6,002 bases of DNA from an uncultured Halieaceae bacterium (GCA_913063005.1 CAJXZI010000132.1:1-6002); one strand, 5' to 3'; counted from the stretch's first letter, positions 1 to 5,874 are shown. A program made the numbers and translations. The notes: generated by a model from the letters alone, not told the origin.

Positions 1-56
1 ACATTTATCGTACGTCTACGCGCTCATACTGCGGGTGGTGCATGTCCGCGCCCTCC

Positions 57-70
57 GGGATTCGAACCAG
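57..70 (-). other. tRNA T-arm-like motif, possible tRNA remnant
   Basis: Read on the - strand this stretch contains GGTTCGAATCC, the classic T-arm consensus of a tRNA. The surrounding bases do not fold as an intact tRNA: the five-base T-stem has two mismatches (T/C and A/G), no encoded CCA follows, and no matching acceptor strand is visible. A CCGG/CCGG hairpin with an 8-base loop lies about 40 bases away (97-116), where an anticodon arm might be, but its loop is one base too long. It could be a decayed tRNA, part of an attachment site, or chance. Confidence 0.2.
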
Positions 71-96
71 TGACTGCCGAAACCAACGAAAGGAGC

Positions 97-170
97 AGCC
101 GGATACTAAGCCGGTTCTATAGACAAAAATCGTTGCGCGCAACTGTAGAAGTGCTTATTTTGCAACTTCT
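97..170. repeat. Series of inverted repeats (three hairpins)
   Basis: Three inverted repeats lie one after another. AGCCGG (97-102) pairs with CCGGTT (111-116), including one G-T pair, around an 8-base loop. GTTGCGCGCAAC (132-143) is a perfect 12-bp palindrome. AGAAGT (147-152) pairs with ACTTCT (165-170), with an inner GC/GC pairing across a bulged base. With the terminator-like hairpin at 175-207 they form about 110 nt of dense secondary structure. They could be a structured leader, a small RNA, or tandem 3' ends of an upstream transcript. The sequence alone does not decide. Confidence 0.4.
132..143. promoter_or_regulatory. Perfect 12-bp palindrome, possible operator
   Basis: GTTGCGCGCAAC reads identically on both strands, a typical shape for a dimeric regulator's binding site. 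It overlaps the weak promoter-like pair TTGCGC (133-138) and TATTTT (156-161), which are 17 bases apart, so a bound protein could block that promoter. Both the promoter and the operator role are inference: the -35 match is only three of six bases, and I do not recognise the palindrome as the site of a named regulator. Confidence 0.2.
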
Positions 171-174
171 TACA

Positions 175-207
175 AAAAGACTGGCACTGTACTCGTACCT
201 GTCTTTT
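175..207. terminator. Terminator-like hairpin before rsxC
   Basis: AAAAGAC (175-181) pairs with GTCTTTT (201-207). The stem continues inward with a T/T mismatch and then GGCAC against GTACC (one C/A mismatch), closing on a 7-base loop TGTACTC. The 3' arm ends in four T on the + strand and in five T on the - strand, so it could stop transcription in either direction, though the T tract is short and the stem AT-rich at its base. If real, it separates rsxC transcription from whatever lies to the left, which would be unusual inside a continuous rsxABC operon. Confidence 0.35.
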
Positions 208-254
208 ACTCACTACTAACTGTAAGGATTACTCGAACGCCGCGCAGACTCGGC

Positions 255-273
255 GTCTGAGCTTGGTCTGAGC
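255..273 (+). repeat. Tandem 8-bp direct repeat in the rsxC leader
   Basis: GTCTGAGC occurs at 255-262 and again at 266-273, an 11-base period, close to one turn of the DNA helix. The first copy also pairs with CAGAC at 245-249 (loop TCGGC), giving a small hairpin. The pair ends eight bases before the rsxC ribosome binding site GGAG. It could be a protein-binding site or influence translation of rsxC; chance is also possible for so short a repeat. Confidence 0.25.
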
Positions 274-295
274 ATCGGCCGGAGCAGGCTGCAGC

Positions 296-1867
296 ATGAG
301 GCAAATTTTTGATATCCATGGTGGCATCCATCCACCCGAGCGCAAGGAACTTGCGAATCCGGGTCAGGTACGCGAAATGCCATTGCCCTCAAAGCTCGTC
401 TTGCCGATTACCCAGCATATAGGCGCTCCGGCGCGACCCATTGTAGACGTGGGCGACATGGTTAAGGGCGGGCAGATGATTGTCGAGGCCCAGGGTCCTG
501 TAAGCGTGCCTGTCCACGCCCCGAGCTCGGGAACGATCACCGCTATCGAGCCGCGTGCTGTGCCGCATGCCTCGGGCCTGACCGATACCTGTATCGAGAT
601 CACGCTAGACGGTGCGGATATCTGGATCGACCTCGAGGGTTTGGACAATTGGCGCGATACGCCGAAAGCAGACCTCGTTGAACGTGTTCGACAAGCAGGG
701 GTTGCCGGTCTTGGCGGGGCAGGCTTTCCCACTGCGATCAAGCTCGCATCCGATCGTGATCAGGGTATTCACACCCTGATCATTAATGGCACCGAGTGCG
801 AGCCGTATATTTCAGCAGACGATACGGTCATGCAGTGTTATGCCCGAGAGATCGTCGAAGGCGCGGAAATACTCGCGCATATGGTCGGTGCCGAAAACGT
901 GATTCTCGCAGTCGAGGACAACAAACCCGAAGCAGCGGAAGCAATGTCGAAGGCGGCAGAAGCGCTTGATATTGCGGATGTGGTCACCTTCCCCACCAAG
1001 TACCCCTCGGGCGGTGAAAAACAACTTATTGAGATCCTGTTTGATATGCAGGTTCCGTCGGGCGGCATTCCCGCTGATATAGGCATTCTCTGCCAAAATC
1101 CGAGTACCGCCATTGCAGTGCGCGACGCGCTCATCGACGGCAAGCCCCTGACCGACCGTATTACGACGGTAACGGGTATGTCACTACAAAAGCCCGGGAA
1201 CCGTCGCGTGATGCTGGGAACTCCCATCCGCGAACTACTCGGTGACGCAGTATTTGATGACTCGGCTGCCGATCGGGTTATTCACGGTGGCCCCATGATG
1301 GGTTTCGCGGTCACCGACCTCGACATGCCTGTCGTCAAGATTACCAACTGCGTGCTCGCGCCCACCCGCACTGAAATACCGCCACCGCAGCCTCAGCAAG
1401 CCTGTATTCGATGTGGCATGTGCGCCGAAGCTTGTCCAGCGTCATTACTACCGCAGCAGCTCTACTGGTATGCGCGGGCGAAGGATAATGAACAGCTTGA
1501 GCGGCATAACCTGCTCGATTGTATCGAGTGTGGTGCCTGTGCCTACGTCTGCCCCAGCCATATACCGCTGGTGCAGTATTACCGCTCGGCGAAGGGTGCA
1601 ATTCGGGAGGCTGCCAAAGAGAAGGTGCGTTCCGATAATTCACGTGCACGCTTTGAGGCTCGACAAGAGCGCTTAGAGCGGGAAGCTGCAGCCAAGGAAG
1701 CGAAACGTGCTGCTCGCAAAGCGGCAGCCGAGGCGCGCGCCAAGTCGGGAGATGATCCCGTGCAGGCCGCTATCGAGCGCGCTAAAGCGAAAAAAGAGGC
1801 TCAGGAACAAAAAGCGCATCAGGACAAAACCGTTGAGAACAAGACGACGGAGGAGAAAGCACCATGA
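296..1867 (+). CDS. rsxC: Rnf/Rsx electron transport complex subunit RsxC (RnfC)
   Basis: RsxC is the peripheral, NADH- and FMN-binding subunit of the inner-membrane Rnf/Rsx complex, which exchanges electrons between NADH and ferredoxin-type carriers. The family N-terminus is clear (DIHGGIHPPE, from residue 6). The NADH/FMN-binding domain shows GLGGAGFPT (138-146), NGTECEPY (164-171) and YPSGGEKQL (236-244). An SLBB-like segment follows at about 278-320. Two 4Fe-4S clusters are complete: C370, C373, C376, C380 and C409, C412, C415, C419. From about residue 430 the protein is Lys/Ala/Glu-rich and probably helical or coiled coil. At 523 aa it is shorter than the roughly 740-residue E. coli protein because the repetitive tail is brief: only one unit like DPVQAAIERAKAK (487-499) is seen. 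The ATG at 296 is supported by GGAG at 281-284. The stop overlaps the rsxD start as ATGA. rsxB is not adjacent upstream. Confidence 0.97.
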   Translation: MRQIFDIHGGIHPPERKELANPGQVREMPLPSKLVLPITQHIGAPARPIVDVGDMVKGGQMIVEAQGPVSVPVHAPSSGTITAIEPRAVPHASGLTDTCIEITLDGADIWIDLEGLDNWRDTPKADLVERVRQAGVAGLGGAGFPTAIKLASDRDQGIHTLIINGTECEPYISADDTVMQCYAREIVEGAEILAHMVGAENVILAVEDNKPEAAEAMSKAAEALDIADVVTFPTKYPSGGEKQLIEILFDMQVPSGGIPADIGILCQNPSTAIAVRDALIDGKPLTDRITTVTGMSLQKPGNRRVMLGTPIRELLGDAVFDDSAADRVIHGGPMMGFAVTDLDMPVVKITNCVLAPTRTEIPPPQPQQACIRCGMCAEACPASLLPQQLYWYARAKDNEQLERHNLLDCIECGACAYVCPSHIPLVQYYRSAKGAIREAAKEKVRSDNSRARFEARQERLEREAAAKEAKRAARKAAAEARAKSGDDPVQAAIERAKAKKEAQEQKAHQDKTVENKTTEEKAP

Positions 1868-2898
1868 GTTTGATGCATATCTCCTCGCCTCACGTCCACA
1901 AGCCTGTGACCTCCGTCGAGCAGGTCATGAAGCAAGTCTTGCTGGCGACACTGCCTGGCGTAGCCGTGTTGACATGGTTCTTTGGTCCCGGAACCTTGGT
2001 GAATATCATCTTCGGTTCGATGTTAGCGATGGGCTTCGAAGCCTGGGCGCTGTGGTTGCGGGGTAAGGACGTCAAGTCGCCACTGAAAGATCACAGCGTT
2101 ATTGTGACCGCAACACTGCTCTGTATTGCACTTCCCCCCTACGCGCCTTGGTGGCTTATTGTCGTGGGAATCGGCGTCTCCGTCCTACTTGGCAAGCACG
2201 TGTTCGGGGGCCTAGGTTACAACCCGTTTAACCCCGCCATGGTTGGCTACGTGGTTTTACTGGTGTCCTTCCCACTCCAAATGAGCTCTTGGACCGAACC
2301 GAGAGGTATTGGCGAGGTACCCGGGCTTCTCGATGCGCTCACAGCACTCTTCGCGCCCGCAAGCTATGACGGCGTGACCGCGGCGACGCCACTCGACCTG
2401 TTTAGACAAAACGCTGGCATGTTGTTTGACGATCTAATGACCTCTAAGGCGGAGCTCGCCGGACCGATTGCAGGGATTGGCTGGGACCTGGTTAACCTTG
2501 CATTCCTAGCAGGCGGTATCTGGTTACTTCGCCAGCGTATTTTCACATGGCACGCGCCCGTAGGCATGCTTGGTGCACTGACGCTTTGCGCCTTACTTGG
2601 CTTTGACGAAGGCAGTTCAACAGGTGGCGGCTCAGTCACCTTCCATCTATTCAGTGGCGCCACCATGTTCGGGGCCTTCTTCATTATCACTGATCCCGTA
2701 AGCTCAGCCGTATCAAACCGCGGTCGTCTCATATTCGGTGCAGGGGTGGGCGTATTGGTGTATTTGATTCGTGTCAATGGAAACTACCCCGATGCTGTCG
2801 CTTTCGGCGTATTACTGCTTAACTTCGCGGCGCCGTTTATCGATCAATACACGCAGCCGCAGGTGTACGGCACGAAGAAAATCGAGGTCGACGAGTGA
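1864..2898 (+). CDS. rsxD: Rnf/Rsx complex membrane subunit RsxD (RnfD)
   Basis: RsxD is an integral membrane flavoprotein related to NqrB of the Na+-translocating NADH:quinone reductase. At 344 aa it has the usual family length, with strongly hydrophobic segments throughout, for example about 25-60, 78-109, 124-138, 200-222, 232-246, 263-276, 287-303 and 311-325. Conserved motifs seen are GYNPFNPAMVGYV (118-130), DGVTAATPL (169-177), HLFSGATMFGAFFIITDP (261-278) and GNYPDAVAFG (306-315). By analogy with characterised RnfD/NqrB proteins, T175 in the first threonine motif is the likely attachment point of covalent FMN; that assignment is from family knowledge. The start is well supported: a near-perfect GGAGGAG lies at 1849-1855, eight bases before the ATG, inside the end of rsxC. 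The ATGA overlap with rsxC and GTGA overlap with rsxG indicate translational coupling. Confidence 0.96.
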   Translation: MSLMHISSPHVHKPVTSVEQVMKQVLLATLPGVAVLTWFFGPGTLVNIIFGSMLAMGFEAWALWLRGKDVKSPLKDHSVIVTATLLCIALPPYAPWWLIVVGIGVSVLLGKHVFGGLGYNPFNPAMVGYVVLLVSFPLQMSSWTEPRGIGEVPGLLDALTALFAPASYDGVTAATPLDLFRQNAGMLFDDLMTSKAELAGPIAGIGWDLVNLAFLAGGIWLLRQRIFTWHAPVGMLGALTLCALLGFDEGSSTGGGSVTFHLFSGATMFGAFFIITDPVSSAVSNRGRLIFGAGVGVLVYLIRVNGNYPDAVAFGVLLLNFAAPFIDQYTQPQVYGTKKIEVDE

Positions 2899-3533
2899 GA
2901 ACCGTAATTTCTAGCCTTGTTGGTGCTGCGCTTCTCGCTGCTTTTGCTGCTGTAGGCTCAGGCTTAATCAGCGGTGTCTACGAGCAAACCAAAGAACCGA
3001 TTGCTGCCGCTGAGCGCGCGGCTGAAGCGCGGCAACTGTTGGAAATTTTCCCGACCGCGACACATGACAATCAACTGATTGACGATACCTTCGCACTTCC
3101 AGCTGACGGGCCCTTGCTCACTTTGCGAGAGGAATCATCAGGCTATCGCGCACGCAAGGATGGAGACGTCACAGGCGTGATTTTGCCGGCAACGGCACGC
3201 GACGGATACAGCGGTGACATTCGATTACTCGTGGGGGTTGATCGCTCAGGCTCCATCGCCGGCGTTCGCGTGCTGAGTCATCGGGAGACACCGGGACTCG
3301 GCGATAAGGTTGACCTTAAAAAGTCACCCTGGATTTTGTCTTTTGACGCTAAGAACCTTGAAAACCCGACACTTGAAGGCTGGGCTGTTACGAAGGACGG
3401 CGGCGAATTCGATGCGTTTACCGGTGCAACGGTAACGCCCCGTGCCGTAGTCTCTGCGGTCAAAAGTGCGTTGGAATATGCGCAAACCCACAAACAGAAC
3501 CTGTTCGAACTCGTCGAAGAGGATGCATCATGA
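2895..3533 (+). CDS. rsxG: Rnf/Rsx complex flavoprotein subunit RsxG (RnfG)
   Basis: RsxG is the NqrC-related subunit with one N-terminal membrane anchor and a periplasmic FMN-binding domain. A single hydrophobic helix spans about residues 5-27. The FMN-binding domain shows GYSGDI (104-109), LSHRETPGLGDKV (127-139) and DAFTGATVTPRAVV (173-186). T179 in the TGAT motif is the expected site of covalent FMN, which the separately encoded ApbE-type transferase attaches in known systems. Length (212 aa) is normal. The start is GTG at 2895, overlapping the rsxD stop as GTGA, with GAGG at 2884-2887 placed seven bases before it; the predicted anchor begins directly after this start, so no upstream start is needed. 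The stop overlaps the rsxE start. Confidence 0.95.
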   Translation: MRTVISSLVGAALLAAFAAVGSGLISGVYEQTKEPIAAAERAAEARQLLEIFPTATHDNQLIDDTFALPADGPLLTLREESSGYRARKDGDVTGVILPATARDGYSGDIRLLVGVDRSGSIAGVRVLSHRETPGLGDKVDLKKSPWILSFDAKNLENPTLEGWAVTKDGGEFDAFTGATVTPRAVVSAVKSALEYAQTHKQNLFELVEEDAS

Positions 3534-4240
3534 GCACCCAGAGCTATCGTCAAATCACTCATAACGGGCTGTGGAAAAACAATCCTGCCTTGGTGCAGCT
3601 GCTAGGGCTTTGCCCATTGCTGGCTGTGACGGCGAGTGTTGTAAACGCCATGGGATTGGCAGCTGCGACGCTGTTCGTTTTGGTTACCTCAAACCTCTGC
3701 GTGTCACTGATCCGTAACGTCGTCACAGAGTCGATTCGGCTGCCTGCCTTTGTTCTCATCATCGCTGCGGCGGTCACAGGCACCGAGCTCTTAATGCAGG
3801 CCTATGCCTACGAGCTCTACCAAATACTGGGCATTTTCCTGCCCTTGATCACCACTAATTGCGTCATCTTGGGTCGCGCTGATGCGTTTGCTGCCAAAAA
3901 TCCAGTCGCGCCTGCGCTTGCCGATGGTTTCATGATGGGTATGGGGTTCGGCCTCGTGTTAGTAGTGCTTGGTGCCATTCGCGAACTCCTCGGTACAGGT
4001 GCCGTCCTCGCTAATATGGATCTCTTATTCGGTCCAATGGCAGCTAACTGGACGATCGTACTGGCAGACGACTACCCCGGCCTACTACTGGCAATACTGC
4101 CCCCAGGTGCGTTTATCATCACCGGACTATTGATCGCCGCTAAGAACGTTATCGATACCCGCATTGAAGACGCCAGACGCGCGGAGACCACCGTGGAAGT
4201 GGGGAGTAAACGGGTTCGGGTGACGGGCGAAATCGCCTAA
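3530..4240 (+). CDS. rsxE: Rnf/Rsx complex membrane subunit RsxE (RnfE)
   Basis: RsxE is a small polytopic membrane protein paralogous to RsxA and related to NqrD. At 236 aa it has normal length and about six hydrophobic helices (roughly 22-40, 42-62, 72-90, 96-114, 133-154, 184-205). The family motifs NPALVQLLGLCPLLAVT (18-34) and LITTNCVILGRADAFA (106-121) are intact. Their cysteines, C28 and C111, match the positions that in the related Nqr complex help hold an iron-sulfur cluster in the membrane together with the partner subunit (here RsxA, not in the window). The ATG overlaps the rsxG stop as ATGA, with AAGAGG at 3517-3522. It is the last gene of the cluster here. Its TAA stop interlocks with the stop of the convergent gene on the other strand. 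nth, the usual next gene in E. coli, is absent at this spot. Confidence 0.96.
   Translation: MSTQSYRQITHNGLWKNNPALVQLLGLCPLLAVTASVVNAMGLAAATLFVLVTSNLCVSLIRNVVTESIRLPAFVLIIAAAVTGTELLMQAYAYELYQILGIFLPLITTNCVILGRADAFAAKNPVAPALADGFMMGMGFGLVLVVLGAIRELLGTGAVLANMDLLFGPMAANWTIVLADDYPGLLLAILPPGAFIITGLLIAAKNVIDTRIEDARRAETTVEVGSKRVRVTGEIA
4237..4240. other. Tail-to-tail overlap of convergent stop codons
   Basis: The four bases CTAA contain the TAA stop of rsxE (4238-4240, + strand) and, read on the other strand, the TAG stop of the acidic-protein gene (4237-4239). There is therefore no intergenic space for a bidirectional terminator between the two operons. Any terminator for either transcript must lie inside the opposing coding region, or the two transcripts extend into each other and form antisense 3' ends. 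Confidence 0.9.
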
Positions 4241-4644
4241 GCTTTTTGAGAATCTCCAACGACGAGCGTGCCTAAAAGCTCGTCAACGGACGCGTCGTCT
4301 AAACCTGTATCGTCTTCATCGCACACGTAAGTGACGTAAAGAAGCAAGCTGTCCGAGCCAAGGTACCACTCGCGAACTGCCGCACCGTCTTCGGTGTAGC
4401 GTCCGCTAACACCTGAGAATGCACCTGCCGTGGCGGCTTCCCACTTCGGCACCTCGGGTGACTCTTCACGGGCAAGCGTCTGAATCTCGCCAGGCATGAC
4501 TTTTCCGGATTGCTTATGCAGTGTGGTGATCTCTATTTCACCCACCTCGTCCTGATCTACGATACGGATAATGTCGTCTTCGTTCTCGGCCTGCCACTCC
4601 GAGGGCAACATCAAGCACCAATGGTCCGTTTCCAAAATATTCAC
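4237..4644 (-). CDS. Uncharacterised acidic protein, third gene of psi-rimI operon
   Basis: I do not recognise this 135-aa protein. It is markedly acidic (runs such as ENEDD at 20-24 and DEDD near 110), has no signal peptide or membrane segment, and is probably a soluble cytoplasmic domain. The beginning (HWCLMLPSEW, 7-17) and the alternating strand-like pattern loosely recall small PsbP/Mog1-like domains, but that is only a guess. The GTG start at 4644 is supported by AGAGG just upstream, within the last codons of rimI, and the gap to rimI is only 7 bases, so it is almost certainly co-transcribed and co-translated with rimI. Its reading frame, position and ribosome binding site argue for a real gene. 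Its TAG stop overlaps the rsxE stop by 4 bp tail to tail. Confidence 0.75.
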   Translation of the reverse strand: MNILETDHWCLMLPSEWQAENEDDIIRIVDQDEVGEIEITTLHKQSGKVMPGEIQTLAREESPEVPKWEAATAGAFSGVSGRYTEDGAAVREWYLGSDSLLLYVTYVCDEDDTGLDDASVDELLGTLVVGDSQKA

Positions 4645-4651
4645 TGATTCT

Positions 4652-5107
4652 CTACCTCTTATTCGAATCGTGTCGCATTAGAAGCGCATCCTCACGCCCC
4701 TTTGCCGTTTCATAATAGTTATTACGCACCCCGATAGTGGCAAAGCCAGCGCGCTCGTACAAAGTAATTGCTGCCAGATTAGAGCGACGAACCTCCAAGA
4801 ACACCGCCTTAATACCGGACAAATCCAAGACATTTAGAATTTCGCTAAGTAAGTAGCGCCCTACTCCCTGTTGCCTCATTCTCGCGTCCACACGGAAGTC
4901 GATGATTTCGGCTTCATCACCAAAAACATTAAGCCAGACAGCGGCGATTAACTGATCTCCCGATAACGCACACCAAGAAGCACCCGAGGGCTTATCACTG
5001 AGCGATCGCAAAAAGGAAAGCGAGGGACCATCAGTCTCCTTATAAAGACTTGAAAGCCCTTTATCATCCGACGGATTGATTTGCCGGCAGGTGAGTGTGC
5101 TAGCCAA
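4652..5107 (-). CDS. rimI: Ribosomal protein bS18-alanine N-acetyltransferase RimI
   Basis: RimI is a GNAT-family enzyme that moves an acetyl group from acetyl-CoA to the N-terminal alanine of ribosomal protein S18. The 151-aa length is normal. The acetyl-CoA pyrophosphate loop is R78-Q-Q-G-V-G-R84. The RimI signature follows: LEVRRSNLAAITLYERAGF (104-122), then GVRNNYY (126-132) and GREDALLM (137-144), closely like the E. coli/Salmonella protein. E105 and Y117 align with Salmonella RimI Glu103 and Tyr115, the proposed catalytic residues. The N-terminal part (residues 1-50) is more divergent. The start is probably TTG at 5107, five bases after the psi stop; no ATG occurs in frame before residue 77, and the ribosome binding site is weak, suggesting dependence on translation of the psi gene. 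Confidence 0.9.
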   Translation of the reverse strand: MASTLTCRQINPSDDKGLSSLYKETDGPSLSFLRSLSDKPSGASWCALSGDQLIAAVWLNVFGDEAEIIDFRVDARMRQQGVGRYLLSEILNVLDLSGIKAVFLEVRRSNLAAITLYERAGFATIGVRNNYYETAKGREDALLMRHDSNKR

Positions 5108-5112
5108 TGCGG

Positions 5113-5874
5113 TCAGTGTGAGCCTAGCTCAATTACACGCAGTGGCTTGAGTGCCTGCCAGGCCTCCCGCTTCAAGCCAGGGTTTTGCAGCATGGCTAGG
5201 GTTGCCGGGATAACCACGGCAGATTGTGCGATACGGTCTGGTAAGAATGGGCAAGCCCCCATAACCACGACACGCTTGGCTTCCACCTCACGAGCCATTC
5301 GCTGAATGAGCCCCTGCAGTGCCTGCTTTGCTGAGTCTGCATTGCCTGAGAGTGCCGCGTTTCCGCGCATTGGCCAATCGAATTGCTGCTGCCTTACCGA
5401 CACGTCAGAGCTCAAGGCCCTTGCCATGGCGTTAATCAACGCAAGCTGATCCTGCCGAATGAGCCCGTCTGACAACTGCTCCACCCATAAGAATGGGCCC
5501 GCCGACGCGAGTAACATAGAAAATTTCACTGCCTCGGACGACCTTACCGACGACGCTGAAACACCCGGAGTTGCCTGTGATGCGCGCTCCGAAGCAGTTG
5601 CAGAACTCACTTGCGGTGCCGGCGTCGCGTTACCCTCCCTTGCGATATTGCTCGCGATATAGTTTGTGCTCGCCCTTTCTTCAGGAGCAGCGACCACAGT
5701 AGACACCGCCGGCTCAACGGGTACAGATCGTTGTCTGACCGAGGGCGCTGCCCCAGGCAGGTCATAGCGCGACACATAGACGTCAATGCCCATCGCTTCT
5801 AAGGCCTGACGCCGTGCCATTTCAGCCGCTATAACAGCGGCTTCAGCTACTGGGAAATCGGACAATTCGCTCAT
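5113..5874 (-). CDS. holD: DNA polymerase III psi subunit, pseudomonad type
   Basis: Psi bridges the clamp-loader tau/gamma subunits and chi, which contacts single-strand binding protein at the replication fork. In Pseudomonas a divergent, long psi is encoded next to rimI, and this gene fits by position and sequence. The N-terminus RRQALEAMGIDVYVSR (21-36) matches the short psi motif RR..L..MGI..W..R near the start of HolD-type proteins. A low-complexity linker rich in Ser, Ala, Thr and Pro follows (about 40-115), then a C-terminal domain (117-250) with FDWPM (165-169), a hydrophobic strand VVVMGACPFL (202-211) and LKREAWQALKPL (234-245). At 253 aa it is nearly twice E. coli psi (137 aa). The ATG at 5874 has only a weak upstream purine run. 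The assignment rests on motifs and context, so a generic 'hypothetical next to rimI' call is the alternative. Confidence 0.65.
   Translation of the reverse strand: MSELSDFPVAEAAVIAAEMARRQALEAMGIDVYVSRYDLPGAAPSVRQRSVPVEPAVSTVVAAPEERASTNYIASNIAREGNATPAPQVSSATASERASQATPGVSASSVRSSEAVKFSMLLASAGPFLWVEQLSDGLIRQDQLALINAMARALSSDVSVRQQQFDWPMRGNAALSGNADSAKQALQGLIQRMAREVEAKRVVVMGACPFLPDRIAQSAVVIPATLAMLQNPGLKREAWQALKPLRVIELGSH

Larger units (their letters stand above)
1..295. other. Non-coding region upstream of rsxC
   Basis: I recognise no protein gene here. Every + strand frame is closed by stops before rsxC; the longest open stretch (frame 1, to the TAA at 217-219) has no recognisable motif. None of the frames shows the cysteine-rich 4Fe-4S pattern of RsxB or the membrane helices of RsxA, which normally sit immediately before rsxC. 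The region holds a tRNA T-arm-like string near 57-70, a series of inverted repeats between 97 and 207, a tandem 8-bp repeat at 255-273, and the rsxC ribosome binding site GGAG at 281-284. It probably acts as the 3' end of an upstream unit plus the rsxC leader, but no confident promoter can be picked by eye. Confidence 0.6.

Noticed and set aside
57..130. Intact tRNA or tmRNA 3' end
   Set aside because: The T-arm consensus is present, but the T-stem has two mismatches, no CCA follows, and no acceptor pairing is found; only a remnant can be suggested.
133..161. Confident sigma-70 promoter TTGCGC / TATTTT
   Set aside because: Spacing is right (17 bases) but the -35 matches only three of six positions, so it is mentioned only as a weak possibility with the palindrome.
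1..219. Open stretch in + frame 1 from the left edge to a TAA, about 72 codons
   Set aside because: No recognisable motif, biased odd composition, and it reads through the T-arm-like motif in the way spurious translations of tRNA complements do. It cannot be called a gene end without left flank.
364..1227. Reading frames on the - strand inside rsxC (364-741, 812-1096, 838-1227)
   Set aside because: They are antisense to strongly conserved RsxC motifs and show no protein signature of their own.
1707..2066. 119-codon + strand frame spanning the rsxC/rsxD junction
   Set aside because: Arginine-rich shadow frame of the Lys/Ala-rich rsxC tail; both real genes are supported by motifs and a strong ribosome binding site.
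296..4240. Nqr (Na+-translocating NADH:quinone reductase) operon instead of Rnf
   Set aside because: The first subunit has two 4Fe-4S motifs and an NADH/FMN-binding domain as in RnfC, unlike NqrA, and no NqrF-like gene follows rsxE.
5081..5802. + strand frames opposite psi and rimI (5081-5305, 5459-5662, 5611-5802)
   Set aside because: Shadows of the - strand genes, with no motifs and no ribosome binding sites.
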